DNA from: Chamaelirium japonicum
Taxonomy: Eukaryota > Streptophyta > Magnoliopsida > Liliales > Melanthiaceae
DNA length: 64,000 bases
NCBI GenBank assembly: GCA_947650365.1
Contig: CANTAL010000196.1
Span: 62,001-126,000 of the forward strand
Reading direction: 5' to 3'
The position numbers and the translations under genes are program-made. Shown here piece by piece: positions 28,901-45,400 of this stretch. The first letter of the stretch is position 1. Each line of letters starts with the position of its first letter. The notes beneath the pieces are model-generated. The model ran no database searches and was not told the origin of the DNA. It worked only from the letters and a program-made list of their open reading frames with translations.

Positions 28901-31900
28901 GGATCGTATAAATGAATAAGAATGGATCGTACGAATGAATTAGAATGGATCGTGCAAATGAATTAGAATGGATACATTCGTACGAATGAATTAGAATGGA
29001 TCGTGCGAATGAATTAGAATGGATCGTACGAATGAATTAGAATGGATATATTTGAATGAATAAATTAGAATGGATCATACGAATGAATTAGAATGGATCG
29101 TACGAATGAATTAGAAAGAATCGTTCAAATGAATTAGAATCGATCGTACGAATGAATTAGAATGGATCGTACAAATGAATTAGATCGTACAAATGAATTA
29201 GAATGGATCGTACGAATGAATTAAAATTGATACATTCATACGACTGAATTAGAATGGATCGTGCGAATTAATTACAATGGATCATACGAATGAATTTGAA
29301 TGGATACATTTGTGCGAATGAATCTGAATGGATTGTATGAATAAATTACAATGGATCGTACGAATGAATTAGAATGGATCGTACGAATGAATTAGAATAG
29401 CTCATACGAATGAATTAGAATGAATCGTACGAATGAATTAGAATGGTTACATTCGTGCGAATGAATTAGAATAGATCGTACAAATGAATTAGAATGGATT
29501 GTACGAATAAATTAGAATGGATCGTGCGAATGAATTAGAATATATCGTATGAATGAATTCGAATGGATCCACCGAATGAGTTAGAATGGATCATACGAAT
29601 GAATTAGAATGGATCGTACGAATAAATTAGAATGGATTGTGCGAATGAATTAGAATGGATCGTATGAATGAATAAGAATGGATCGTACGAATGAATTAGA
29701 ATGGATCGTGCGAATAAATTAGAATGAATCATACGAATGCATTAGAATGGATGGTACGAATGAATTAGAATGAATCATACGACTCATTCTAATTCATTCG
29801 TCCGATCCATTCTAATTCATTCGCACGAATGTATCCATTCTAATTCATTCGTACATCCATTCTAATTCATTCGCACGATCCATTCTAATTCATTCGTATG
29901 ATACATTCTAATTCTTTCCTACGATCTATTCTAATTCATTCGCTCGAATGTATCCATTCTAATTCATTCGCACGATCCATTCTAATTCATTCGCACGAAT
30001 GTATCCATTCTAATTCATTTGCACGATCCATTCTAATTCATTCCTACGATCCATTCTAATTCATTCGTACGATCCATTCTAATTCATTCGCTCGAATGTA
30101 TCCATTTTAATTCATTCGTACGATCTATTCTAATTCGTTCATACGATCCATTCTAATTCATTCGCACGATCCATTCTAATTCATTTGTAGGAATGTATCC
30201 TTTCTAATTCAATCGCATGATCCATTCTAATTCATTCGCACGATCTATTCTAATTCATTCGTACGATTCATTCTAATTCATTCGCACGATCCATTCTAAT
30301 TCATTCGTACGATCCATTCTTATTCATTCATACGATCCATTCTAATTCATTCGCACAATCCATTCTAATTCATTCGTACAATCCATTCTAATTCATTCGT
30401 ATGATCCATTCTAACTCATTCGGTGGATCCATTCTAATTCATTCGTACGATCCATTCTAATTCATTCGCACGATCAATTCTAATTTATTCATACGATCCA
30501 TTCTAATTCATTCGTACGATCTATTCTAATTCATTCGCACGAATGTAACCATTCTAATTCATTCGTACGATTCATTCTAATTCATTCGTATGAGCTATTC
30601 TAATTCATTCGTACGATCCATTCTAATTCATTCGTACGATCCATTGTAATTCATTCATACAATCCATTCAGATTCATTCGCATGAATGTATCCATTCTAA
30701 TTCATTTGCACGATCTATTCTAATTCATTCGTTCGATCCATTCTAATTCATTCGTACGATCCATTCTAATTCATTCGCACGAACGTATCCATTCTAATTT
30801 ATTCGTACGATCCAGTCTAATTCATTCGTACGATCCATTCTAATTCATTCGCACGAATATATCCATTCTAGTTCATTCGTACGATCCTTTCTAATTCATT
30901 CGCACGATCCATTCTAATTCTTTCATATGATCCATTCTAATTCATTCGCACGAATGTATCCATTCTAATTCATTCGTACAATCCATTCTAATTCATTTGC
31001 ACGATCCATTCTAATTCATTCGTATGATACATTCTAATTCATTTCTACGATCCATTCTAATTCATTCGCACGAATGTATCCATTCTAATTTATTCGTACG
31101 ATCCAGTCTAATTCATTCGTACGATCCATTCTAATTCATTCGCACGAATATATCCATTCTAATTCATTCATACAATCCATTTTAATTCATTCATACGATC
31201 TATTCTAATTCATTCGCACGAATGTATCCATTCTAATTCATTCGTTCGATCCATTCTAATTAATTCGAACGATCCATTCAAATTCATTCGCATGATCCAT
31301 TCTAATTCATTCGTACGATCCATTCTAATTCATGCGTATGATCAAATCTAATGCATTCGTACGATCCATTCTAATCCATTCGCACGAATGTAACCATTCT
31401 AATTCATTCGTACGATCCATTCTAATTCATTCCTACGATCCATTCTAATTCATTTGCACGAATGTATCCATTCTAATTCATTTGCACGATCCATTCTAAT
31501 TCATTCGCACGATCCATTCTAATTCATTCGTACGATCCATTCTAATTCATTCACACAAATGTATCCATTCTAATTCATTCATTCGATCCATTCTAATTCA
31601 TTCGCATAAATATATCCATTCTAATTCATTCGTACGATCCATTCTAATTCATTCGCACGATCCATTCTAATTCATTCGCACAAATGTATCCATTCTAATT
31701 CATTCATATGATCCATTCTAATTCATTCGTACGAATAAATTAGAATGGATCGTACAAACGAATTAGAATTAGAATGGTTACATTCGTGCGAATGAATTAG
31801 AATGGATCGTACAAATGGATTAGAATGGATCGTACGAATGGATTAGAACGCATTGTACGAATGAATTAGAATAGATACATTTGTGTGAATGAATTATATT

Positions 31901-32723
31901 GCATCGTACGAATGAATTTGAATGGATTGTACGAATGAATTAGAATGGATCGTACGAATGAATTAGAATGGATCATGCGAATGAATTAGAATAGATCGTA
32001 CGAATGAATTAGAATGGATCGTACGAATAAATTAGAATGAATCGTGCGAATGATTTAGAATGGATCGTACGAATGAATTAGAATGGATCCACCGAATGAG
32101 TTAGAATGGATCATACGAATGAATTAGAATGGATCGTACGAATGAATTAGAATGGATTGTGCAAATGAATTAGAATGGATCGTACGAATGAATTAGAATG
32201 GATAGTGCGAATGAATTAGAATGGATCATAGTAATGAATTAGAATAGATATATTCATGCGAATAAATTAGAATGGATCATACGAATGAATTAGAATGGAT
32301 CGAGCGAATGAATTAGAATGGATCGTATGAATAAATTAGAATGGATCGTACGAATGAATTAAAATTGATACATTTGTGCGAATGAATTAGAATGGATCAT
32401 ACGATTGAATTTGAATGGATCGTACGAATAAATTAGAATGGATACATTTGTGCGATGAATAAGAATAGAGCGTACGAATGAATTAGAATGGAGCGTACGA
32501 ATGAACTAGAATGGATACATTCGTGCGAATGAATTAGAATGGATCATATAAAAGAATTAGAATGGATCATCCGAATGAATTAGAATGGATACATTCGAGC
32601 GAATGAATGGATTAGAATGGATACATTCGAGCGAATGAATTAGAATAGATCGTAGGAATGAATTAGAATGGATACATTCGTGCGAATGAATTAGAATGGA
32701 TCGTAGGAATGAATTAGAATGGA
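25951..32723. repeat. Satellite higher-order repeat, copy 1 (about 6.77 kb)
   Basis: First full HOR unit, starting at the rare junction TCGACCGATCC (25951). Six blocks alternate in strand: + 25953-26757, - to 28158, + to 28839, - to 29781, + to 31731, - to 32727. Rare variants used as landmarks: CCATTCAGATTC near 30665, GGATCCACCGAATGAG at 29565 and near 32090, and the inverse CATTCGGTGGATCC near 30415. Landmarks recur at the same relative positions in copies 2 and 3. Confidence 0.85.
27751..27862 (-). repeat. Cluster of four long-variant monomers
   Basis: Four ATACATTCGTGCGAATGA segments follow one another within about 110 bp, two of them joined to TTACAATGG. Elsewhere long (28-bp) variants are usually separated by 23-bp monomers. 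The cluster does not appear in the matching places of HOR copies 2 and 3, so it is probably a local slippage or duplication event. Confidence 0.6.
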
Positions 32724-35700
32724 TCGGCCGATCCATTCTAATCCATTCGTACGATCCATTCTAATTCATTCGTACGATCCACTCTAATTAATTCTCACAA
32801 ATGTAACATTTCTAATTCATTTGTACGATCCATTCTAATTTATTCGTACGATTCATTCTAATTCATTCGCACGATCCATTCTAATTCATTCCTACGATCT
32901 ATTCTAATTCATTCGTACGATCCATTCTAATTCATTCGCACGATCCATTCTAATTCATTCGCACGATCCATTCTAATTCATTCGCTCGAATGTACCATTC
33001 TAATTCATTTGTACGATCCATTCTAATCCATTCGTACGATCCATTCTAATTCATTCCTACGATCCATTTTAATTCATTCGCACGAATGTATCAATTCTAA
33101 TTTATTCGTACGATCCATTCTAATTCATTCCAATGATCCATTCTAATTCATTCGCACGAATGTATCCATTCTAATTCATTTGCACGATCTATTCTAATTC
33201 ATTCCTATGATCCATTCTAATTCATTTGTACGATCCATTCTAATTCATTCGCTCGAATGTATCCATTCTAATTCATTCGTACGATCCAATCTAATTCATT
33301 CGTACGATCCATTCTAATTCATTCGTATGATCCATTCTAATTTATTCGTTCATATATATCCATTCTAATTCATTCGTACGATCCATTATAATTCATTCGC
33401 ACGATCCATTCTAATTCATTCGTACGATCCATTCTAATTCATTCTTATGATCAATTCTAATTCATTCGTACAATACATTCTAATTCAGTCGTATGAATGT
33501 ATCATACGAATGAATTAGAATGGATCATAGGAATGAATTAGAATGGATCGTACAAATGAATTAGAATGGATACATCTGTGCGAATGAATTAGAATGGATC
33601 GTAGGAATGAATTAGAATGGATCGTACGAATGAATTAAAATGGTTACATTCGTGCGAATGAATTAGAATGGATCGTACGAATGGATTATAATGGATCGTA
33701 CGAATGAATTAGAATGGATACATTCGAGCGAATGAATTAGAATGGATCGTGCGAATGAATTAGAATGGATCGTGCGAATGAATTAGAATGGATCGTACGA
33801 ATGAATTGGAATAGATCGTAGGAATGAATTAGAATGGATCGTGCGAATGAATTAGAATGAATCGTACGAATGAATTAGAATGGATAGTACGAATGAATAA
33901 GAATGGATCATGCGAATGAATTAGAATGGATCGTACGAATGAATTAGAATGGATCGTGCGAATGAATTAGAATGGATAATACAAATGAATTAGAAAGGTT
34001 ACATTCGTGAGAATGAATTAGAATGGATCGTACGAATGAATTAGAATGGATCATGCGAATGAATTTGAATGGATCGTACGAATGAATAAGAATGGATCGT
34101 ACGAATGAATTAGAATGGATACATTCGAGCGAATGAATTAGAATAGATCGTAGGAATGAATTAGAATGGATCATACGAATGAATTAGAATGGATCGTGCG
34201 AATGAATTAGAATGGATTGTACGAATGAATTAGAATGGATACATTCGTGCGAATGAATTAGAATGGATCATACGAATTAATTAGAATGGATAGTACGAAT
34301 GGATTAGAATGGATCGTACGAATGGATTAGAATGGATCGTACGAATGAATTAGAATGGATCATGCGAAGGAATTTGAATGGATCGTAGGAATGAATTAGA
34401 ATGGATCGAACGAATGAATTAGAATGGATACATTCGAGCGAATGAATTAGAATAGATCGTAGGAATGAATTAGAATAGATCATACGAATGAATTAGAATG
34501 GACCGTGCGAATGAATTAGAATGGATTGTACGAATGAATTATAATGGATACATTCGTACGAATGAATTAGAATAGATCTGACGAATGAATTAGAATGGAT
34601 CGTACGAATGAATTAGAATGGATCGTGCGAATGAATTAGAGTGAATCGTACGAATGCATTAGAATGGATCGTACGAATGCATTAGAATGGATCATACGAA
34701 TGAATTTGAATGGATTGTACGAATGAATTAGAATGGATCGTATGAATGAATTAGAATTGATCATACAAATGAATTAGAAAGGTTACATTCGTGAGAATGA
34801 ATTAGAATGGATCGTACGAATGAATAAGAATGGATCGTACGAATGAATTAGAATGGATCGTACGAATTTATCCATTCTAATTCATTCATACGATCCATTC
34901 TAATTCGTTCATATGATCCATTCTAATTCATTCGTACGATCCATTCTAATTCGTTCGTACGATCCATTCTAATTCATTCGCACGATCCATTCTAATTCAT
35001 TCGCATGATCCATTCTAATTCTTTCATATGATCCATTCTAATTCATTCGCATGAATGTATCCATTCAAGTTCATTCGTACGCTCAATTCTAATTCATTCG
35101 TACGCTCCATTCTTATTCATCGCACAAATGTATCCATTCTAATTTATTCGTACGATACATTCTAATTCATTCGCACGATCGATTCTAATTCATTCGTACG
35201 ATCCATTCTAATTCATTCGTACAATCCATTCTAATTCTTTCGTACGATCCATTCTAATTCATTCGCACGATCTATTCTAATTCATTTGTACAATCTATTC
35301 TAATTCATTCGTACGATCAATTCTAATTCATTCGCAGTATCCATTCTAATTCATTCGTACGATCCATTCTAATTCATTCGTACGATCCATTCTAATTCAT
35401 TCGCTCGAATGTATCCATTCTAATTCATTCGTACGATCCATTCTAATTCGTTCATACGATCCATTCTAATTCGTTCGTATGATCCATTCTAATTCATTCG
35501 TACGATCCATTCTAATCCATTCGTACGATCCATTTCAATTCATTCATACAAATGAATTAGAATGGATCGTACTAATGAATTAGAATGGATTGTGCGAATG
35601 AATTAGTATGGATCGTATAAATGAATAAGAATGGATCGTACGAATGAATTAGAATGGATCGTGCAAATGAATTAGAATGGATACATTCGAACGAAAGAAT

Positions 35701-38700
35701 TAGAATGGATCATGCGAATGAATTAGAATGGATCGTACGAATGAATTAGAATGGATATATTTGAACGAATAAATTAGAATGGATCATACGAATGAATTAG
35801 AATGGATCGTACGAATGAATTAGAATGGATCGTGCAAATGAATTAGAATCGATCGTACGAATGAATTAGAATGGATCGTACAAATGAATTAGATAGTACG
35901 AATGAATTAGAATGGATCGTACGAATGAATTAAAATGGATACATTCATACGACTGAATTAGAATGGATCGTGCGAATTAATTAGAATGGATCGTACGAAT
36001 GAATTTCAATGGATACATTTGTGCGAATGAATCTGAATGGATTATATGAATAAATTACAATGGATCGTACGAATGAATTAGAATGGATCGTACGAATGAA
36101 TTAGAAAAGCTCATACGAATGAATTAGAATGAATCGTACGAATGAATTAGAATGGTTGCGTTCGTGCGAATGAATTAGAATAGATCGTACAAATGAATTA
36201 GAATGGATTGTACGAATAAATTAGAATGGATCGTGCGAATGAATTAGAATGGATCGTACGAATGAATTAGAATGGATCCACCGAATGAGTTAGAATGGAT
36301 CATAAGAATGAATTAGAATGGATCATACGAATGAATTAGAATGGATTGTGCGAATGAATTAGAATGGATCGTATGAATGAATAAGAATGGATCGTACGAA
36401 TGAATAAGAATGGATCGTTCGAATGAATTAGAATGAATCATACGAATGCATTAGAATGGATGGTATGAATGAATTAGAATGAATCATATGATTCATTCTA
36501 ATTCATTCGTCTGATCCATTCTAATTCATTCGCACGAATGTATCCATTCTAATTCATTCGTACAATCCATTCTAATTCATTCGCACGATCCATTCTAATT
36601 CATTCGTATGATACATTCTAATTCATTCCTACGATCTATTCTAATTCATTCGCTTGAATGTATCCATTCTAATTCATTCGTACGATCCATTCTAATTCAT
36701 TCGCACGATCCATTTAATTCATTTGCAGGAATGTATCCATTCTAATTCATTTGCACGATCCATTCTAATTCATTCCGACGATCCATTCTAATTCATTCGT
36801 ACGATCCATTCTAATTCATTCGCTCGAATGTATCCATTTTAATTCATTCGTACGATCCATTCTAATTCGTTCATACGATCCATTCTAATTCATTCGCAAG
36901 ATCCATTCTAATTATTTGTACGAATGTATCCATTCTAATTCATTCGCATGATCCATTCTAATTCATTCGCACGATCCATTCTAATTCATTCGTACGATTC
37001 ATTCTAATTCATTCACACGATCCATTCTAATTCATTCGTACGATCCATTCTTATTCATTCATACGATCCATTCTAATTCATTCGCACAATCCATTCTAAT
37101 TCATTCGTATGATCCATTCTAACTCATTCGGTGGATCCATTCTAATTCATTCGTACGATCCATTCTAATTCATTCGCACGATCAATTCTAATTTATTCGT
37201 ACGATCCATTCTAATTCATTCGTACGATCTATTCTAATTCATTCGCACGAATGTACCCATTCTAATTCATTCGTACGCTTCATTCTAATTCATTCGTATG
37301 AGCTATTCTAATTCATTCGTACGATCCATTCTAATTCATTCGTACGATCCATTGTAATTCATTCATACAATCCATTCAGATTCATTCGCACGAATGTATC
37401 CATTCTAATTCATTTGCACGATCCATTCTAATTCATTCGTTTGATCCATTCTAATTCATTCGTACGATCCATTCTAATTCATTCGCACGAACGTATCCAT
37501 TCTAATTTATTCGTACGATCCAGTCTAATTTATTTGTACGATCCATTCTAATTCATTCGCACGAATCTATCTATTCTAATTCATTCGTACGATCCTTTCT
37601 AATTCATTCGCACGATCCATTCTAATTCTTTCATATGATCTATTCTAATTCATTCGCACGAATGCATCCATTCTAATTCATTCGTACAATCCATTCTAAT
37701 TCATTCGCACGATCCATTCTAATTCATTCGTATGATACATTCTAATTCATTTCTACGATCCATTCTAATTCATTTGCATGAATGTATCCATTCTAATTTA
37801 TTCGTACGATCCAGTCTAATTCATTCGTACGATCCAGTCTAATTCATTCGCACGAATATATCCATTCTAATTCATTCGTACGATCCATTTTAATTCATTC
37901 ATACGATCTATTCTAATTCATTCGCACGAATGTATCCATTCTAACTCATTCGTTCGATCCATTCTAATTCATTCAAACGATCCATTCAAATTCATTCGCA
38001 TGATCCATTCTAATTCATTCGTACGATCCATTCTAATTCATGTGTATGATCCAATCTAATGCATTCGTACAATCCATTCTAATCCATTCGCACGAATGTA
38101 ACCATTCTAATTCATTCGTACGATCCATTCTAATTCATTCCTACGATCCATTCTAATTCATTTGCACGAATGTATCCATTCTAATTCATTTGCACGATCC
38201 ATTCTAATTCATTCGCACGATCCATTCTAATTCATTCGTACGATCCATTCTAATTCATTCGCACAAATGTATCCATTCTAATTCATTCATTCGATCCATT
38301 CTAATTCATTCGCATAATTATATCCATTCTAATTCATTCGCACGAACCATTCTAATTCATTCGCACAAATGTATCCATTCTAATTCATTCATATGATCCA
38401 TTCTAATTCATTCGTACGATCCATTCTAATTCATTCGTATGATCCATTCTAATTCATTCGTACGATCCATTCTAATTCATTTGTATGAATGTATCCATTC
38501 TAATTTATTCGTACGAATGAATTAGAATGGATCGTACGAACGAATTAGAATTAGAATGGTTACATTCGTGCGAATGAATTAGAATGGATCGTACAAATGA
38601 ATTAGAATGGATCGTACGAATGGATTAGAACGCATTGTACGAATGAATTAGAATAGATACATTTGTGCGAATGAATTAGATTGCATCATACGAATGAATT

Positions 38701-39477
38701 TGAATGGATTGTACGAATGAATTAGAATGGATCGTACGAATGAATTAGAATGGATCACGCGAATGAATTAGAATAGATCGTTCAAATGAATTAGAATGGA
38801 TCGTACGAATAAATTAGAATGGATCGTGCGAATGATTTAGAATGGATCGTACGAATGAATTAGAATGGATCCACCGAATGAGTTAGAATGGATCATACGA
38901 AAGAATTAGAATGGATCGTACGAATGAATTAGAATGGATTGTGCAAATGAATTAGAATGGATCGTACGAATGAATTAGAATGGATAGTGCGAATGAATTA
39001 GAATGGATCATATGAATGAATTAGAATAGATATATTCATGCGAATAAATTAGAATGGATCGTACGAATGAATTAGAATGGATCGTGAGAATGAATTAGAA
39101 TGGATCGTATGAATAAATTAGAATGGATCGTATGAATGAATTAAAATGGATACATTTGTGCGAATGAATTAGAATGGATCATACGAATAAATTTAAATGG
39201 ATCGTACGAATAAATTAGAATGGATACATTTGTGCGATGAATAAGAATAGAGCGTACGAATGAATTAGAATGAAGCGTACGAATGAACTAGAATGGATAC
39301 ATTCGTGCGAATGAATTAGAATGGATCATATGAAAGAATTAGAATGGATCATACGAATGAATTAGGATGGATACATTCGAGCGAATGAATGGATTAGAAT
39401 AGATACATTCGAGCGAATGAATTAGAATAGATCGTAGGAATGAATTAGAATGGATCATACGAATGAATTAGAATGTA
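32724..39477. repeat. Satellite higher-order repeat, copy 2 (about 6.75 kb)
   Basis: Second HOR unit, starting at TCGGCCGATCC (32724), 6773 bp after the same junction in copy 1. Strand changes near 32728, 33501, 34868, 35549, 36488, 38512 and 39482 mirror copy 1. In a stretch of about 140 bp compared by eye (30600s against 37310s) I saw about three differences, so the copies are close relatives and not just arrays of the same monomer. Confidence 0.85.
36467..36508. repeat. 42-bp perfect palindrome at a strand switch
   Basis: Minus-to-plus switch in HOR copy 2, centred between 36487 and 36488 on CATATG, a diverged form of CGTACG. It remains a perfect palindrome although both CpG sites have changed. 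The matching switch in copies 1 and 3 (near 29781 and 43157) has small mismatches. Confidence 0.8.
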
Positions 39478-42400
39478 TCGACCGATCCATTCTAATCCAT
39501 TCGTACGATCCATTCTAATTCATTCGTACGATCCATTCTAATTCATTCTCACAAATGTAACATTTCTAATCCATTTGTACGATCCATTCTAATTCATTCG
39601 TACGATTCATTCTAATTCATTCGCACGATTTATTCTAATTCATTCGCTCGAATGTACCATTCTAATTCATTTGTACGATCCATTCTAATCCATTTGTACG
39701 ATCCATTCTAATTCATTCGCACGAATGTAACCATTCTAATTCATTCGTACGATCCATTCTAATTCATTCCTACAATCCATTTTAATTCATTCGTACGAAT
39801 GTATCAATTCTAATTTATTCGTACGATCCATTCTAATTCATTCCAATGATCCATTCTAATTCATTCGCACGAATCTATCCATTCTAATTCATTTGCACGA
39901 TCTATTCTAATTCATTCCTATGATCCATTCTAATTCATTTGTACGATCCATTCTAATTCATTCGCTCGAATGTATCCACTCTAATTTATTCGTACGATCC
40001 AATCTAATTCATTCATACGATCCATTCTAATTCATTCGTATGATCCATTCTAATTTATTCGTTCATATATATCCATTCTAATTCATTCGTACGATCCATT
40101 ATAATTCATTAGCACGATCCATTCTAATTCATTCGTACAATCCATTCTAATTCATTCGTATGATCAATTCTAATTCATTCGTACAATCCATTCTAATTCA
40201 GTCGTATGAATGTATCATACGAATGAATTAGAATGGATCATAGGAATGAATTAGAATGGATCGTGCAAATGAATTAGAATGGATACATCCATGCGAATGA
40301 ATTAGAATAGATCATAGGAATGAATTAGAATGGATCGTACGAATGAATTAGAATGGTTACATTCGTACGAATGAATTAGAATGGATCGTACGAATGGATT
40401 AGAATGGATCGTACGAATGAATTAGAATGGATACATTCGAGAGAATGAATTAGAATGGATCGTGCGAATGAATTAGAATGGATCGTGCGAATGAATTAGA
40501 ATGGATCGTACGAATGAATTAGAATAGATCGTAGGAATGAATTAGAATGGATCGTGCGAATGAATTAGAATGAATCGTACGAATGAATTAGAATGGATAG
40601 TACGAATGAATAAGAATGGATCGTGTGAATGAATTAGAATGGATCGTACGAATGAATTAGAATGGATCGTGCGAATGAATTAGAATGGATAATACAAATG
40701 AATTAGAAAGGTTACATTCGTGAGAATGAATTAGAATGGATCGTACGAATGAATTAGAATGGATCATGCGAATGAATTTGAATGGATCGCACGAATGAAT
40801 AAGAATGGATCGTACGAATGAATTAGAATGGATACATTCGAGCGAATGAATTAGAATAGATCGTAGGAATTAATAAGAATGGATCATACGAATGAATTAG
40901 AATGGATCGTGCGAATGAATTAGAATGGATTGTACGAATGAATTAGAATGGATACATTCGTGCGAATGAATTAGAATGGATCATACAAATGGATTAGAAT
41001 GGATCGTACGAATGGATTAGAATGGATCGTACGAATGGATTAGAATGGATCGTACGAATGGATTAGAATGGATCGTACGAATGAATTAGAATGGATCATG
41101 CGAATGAATTTGAATGGATCGTACGAATGAATTAGAATGGATCGAACGAATGAATTAGAATGGATACATCCGAGCGAATGAATTAGAATAGATCGTAGGA
41201 ATGAATTAGAATGGATCATACGAATGAATTAGAATGGATCGTGCGAATGAATTAGAATGGATTGTACGAATGAATTAGAATGGATACATTCGTGTGAATG
41301 AATTAGAATGGATCGGACGAATGAATTAGAATGGATCGTACGAATGAATTAGAATGGATCGTACGAATGCATTAGAATGGATCATACGAATGAATTTGAA
41401 TGGATTGTACGAATGAATTAGAATGGATCGTATGAATGAATTAGAATTGATCATACAAATGAATTAGAAAGGTTACATTCGTGAGAATGAATTAGAATGG
41501 ATCGTACGAATGAATAAGAATGGATCGTACGAATGAATTAGAATGGATCATACGAATTTATCCATTCTAATTCATTCATACGATCCATTCTAATTCGTTC
41601 ATATGATCCATTCTAATTCATTCGTACGATCCATTCTAATTCGTTCGTACAATCCATTCTAATTCATTCGCACGATCCATTCTAATTCATTCGTACGATC
41701 CATTCTAATTCTTTCATAAGATCCATTCTAATTCATTCGCACGAATGTATCCATTCAAGTTCATTCGTACACTCAATTCTAATTCATTCGTACGCTCCAT
41801 TCTTATTCATCGCACAAATGTATCCATTATAATTCATTCGTACGATACATTCTAATTCATTCGCACGATCGATTCTAATTCATTCGTACGATCCATTTTA
41901 ATTCATTCGTACAATCCATTCTAATTCTTTCGTACGATCCATTCTAATTCATTCGCACGATCTATTCTAATTCATTTGTACAATCCATTCTAATTCATTC
42001 GTACGATCCATTCTAATTCATTCGCACTATCCATTCTAATTCATTCGTACGATCCATTCTAATTCATTCGTACGATCCATTCTAATTCATTCGCTCGAAT
42101 GTATCCATTCTAATTCATTCGTACGATCCATTCTAATTCGTTCATACGATCCATTCTAATTCGTTCGTACGATCCATTCTAATTCATTCGTACGATCCAT
42201 TCAAATCCATTCGTACGATCCATTCCAATTCATTCGTACAAATGAATTAGAATGGATCGTACGAATGAATTAGAATGGATTGTGCGAATGAATTAGTATG
42301 GATCGTATAAATGAATAAGAATGGATCGTACGAATGAATTAGAATGGATCGTGCAAATGAATTAAAATGGATACATTCGTACGAATGAATTAGAATGGAT

Positions 42401-45400
42401 CGTGCGAATGAATTAGAATGGATCGTACGAATGAATTAGAATGGATATATTTGAACGAATAAATTAGAATGGATCATACAAATGAATTAGAATGGATCGT
42501 GCAAATGAATTAGAATCGATCGTACGAATGAATTAGAATGGATCGTACAAATGAATTAGATCGTACGAATGAATTAGAATGGATCGTACGAATGAATTAA
42601 AATGGATACATTCATACGACTGAATTAGAATGGATCGTGCGAATTAATTAGAATGGATCGTACGAATGAATTTGAATGGATACATTTGTGCGAATGAGTC
42701 TGAATGGATTGTATGAATAAATTACAATGGATCGTACGAATGAATTAGAATGGATCGTACGAATGAATTAGAATAGCTCATACGAATAAATTAGAATGAA
42801 TCGTACGAATGAATTAGAATGGTTACATTCGTGCGAATGAATTAGAATAGATCGTACAAATGAATTAGAATGGATTGTACGAATAAATTAGAATGGATCG
42901 TGCGAATGAATTAGAATGGATCGTACGAATGAATTAGAATGGATCCACCGAATGAGTTAGAATGGATCATACGAATGAATTAGAATGGATCGTAGGAATG
43001 AATTAGAATGGATTGTGCGAATGAATTAGAATGGATCGTATGAATGAATAAGAATGGATCGTACGAATGAATTAGAATGGATCGTACGAATGAATTAGAA
43101 TGAATCATACGAATGCATTAGAATGGATGGTACGAATGAATTAGAATGAATCATACGATTCATTCTAATTCATTCGTCCGATCCATTCTAATTCATTCGC
43201 ACGAATGTATCGATTCTAATTCCTTCGTACAATCCATTCTAATTCATTCACACGATCCATTCTAATTCATTCGTATGATACATTCTAATTCATTCCTACG
43301 ATCTATTCTAATTCATTCGCTCGAATGTATCCATTCTAATTCATTCGTACGATCCATTCTAATTCATTCGCACGATCCATTTTAATTCATTCGCACGAAT
43401 GTATCCATTCTAATTCATTTGCACGATCCATTCTAATTCATTCCTAGATCCATTCTAATTCATTCGTACGATCCATTCTAATTCATTCGCTCGAATGTAT
43501 CCATTTTAATTCATTCGTACGATCCATTCTAATTCGTTCATACGATCCATTCTAATTCATTCGCACGATCCATTCTAATTCATTTGTATGAATGTATCCA
43601 TTCTAATTCATTCGCATGATCCATTCTAATTCATTCGCACGATCCATTCTAATTCATTCGTACGATTCATTCTAATTCATTCGCACGATCCATTCTAATT
43701 CATTTGAATGATCCATTCTTATTCATTCATACGGTCCATTCTAATTCATTCGCACAATCCATTCAAATTCATTCGTACAATCCATTCTAATTCATTCGTA
43801 TGATCCATTCTAACTCATTCGGTGGATCCATTCTAATTCATTCGTACAATCCATTCTAATTCATTCGCACGATCAATTCTAATTTATTCGTACGATCCAT
43901 TCTAATTCATTCGTACGATCTATTCTAATTCATTCGCACGAATGTAACCATTCTAATTCATTCGTACGATTCATTCTAATTCATTCATATGAGCTATTCT
44001 AATTCATTCGTACGATCCATTCTAATTCATTCGTACGATCCATTGTAATTCATTCATACAATCCATTCAGATTCATTCGCACGAATGTATCCATTCTAAT
44101 TCATTTGCACGATCCATTCTAATTCATTCGTTCGATCCATTTTAATTCATTCGTACGATCCATTCTAATTCATTCGCACGAACGTATCCATTCTAATTTA
44201 TTCGTACGATCCAGTCTAATTCATTCGTACAATCCATTCTAATTCATTCGCACGAATATATCCATTCTAATTTATTCGTACGATCCTTTCTAATTCATTC
44301 GCACGATCCATTCTAATTCTTTCATATGATCCATTCTAATTCATTCGCACGAATGTATTCATTCTAATTTATTCGTACAATCCATTCTAATTCATTCGCA
44401 CGATCTATTCTAATTCATTCATATGATACATTCTAATTCATTTCTACGATCCATTCTAATTCATTCGCACGAATGTATCCATTCTAATTTATTCGTACGA
44501 TCCAGTCTAATTCATTCGTACGATCCATTCTAATTCATTCGCACGAATATATCCATTCTAATTCATTCGTACGATCCATTCTAATTCATTCATACGATCT
44601 ATTCTAATTCATTCGCACGAATGTAACCATTCTAATTCATTCGTTCGATCCATTCTAATTCATTCGAACGATCCATTCAAATTTATTCGCATGTTCCATT
44701 CTAATTCATTCGTACGATCCATTCTAATTCATGCGTATGATCCAATCTAATGCATTCATACGATCCATTCTAATCCATTCGCACGAATGTAACCATTCTA
44801 ATTCATTCGTACGATCCATTCTAATTCATTCCTACGATCCATTCTAATACATTTGCATGAATATATCCATTCTAATTCATTTGCACGATCCATTCTAATT
44901 CATTCGCACGATCCATTCTAATTCATTCGTACGATCCATTCTAATTCATTCGCACAAATGTATCCATTCTAATTCATTCATTCGATCCATTCTAATTCAT
45001 TCGCATAAATATATCCATTCTAATTCATTCGTTCGATCCATTCTAATTCATTCGCACGATCCATTCTAATTCATTCACACAAATGTATCCATTCTAATTC
45101 ATTCATATGATCCATTCTAATTCATTCGTACGATCCATTCTAATTCATTCGTATGATCCATTCTAATTCATTCGTACGATCCATTCTAATTCATTTGCAT
45201 GAATGTATCCATTCTAAATTATTCGTACGAATGAATTAGAATGGATCGTACGAACGAATTAGAATTAGAATGGTTACATTCGTGCGAATGAATTAGAATG
45301 GATCGTACAAATGGATTAGAATGGATCGTACGAATGGATTAGAACGCATTGTACGAATGAATTAGAATAGATACATTTGTGCGAATGAATTAGATTGCAT

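Noticed and set aside
4244..34174. Open frames of 60-82 codons in the satellite, all rich in IHSNSFVRS and DPFKF
   Set aside because: Three 23-bp monomers equal 23 codons, so any open stretch gives a 23-residue periodic peptide. The consensus has TAA once per three monomers; frames stay open only where TCTAATTC became TCAAATTC or TCTTATTC.
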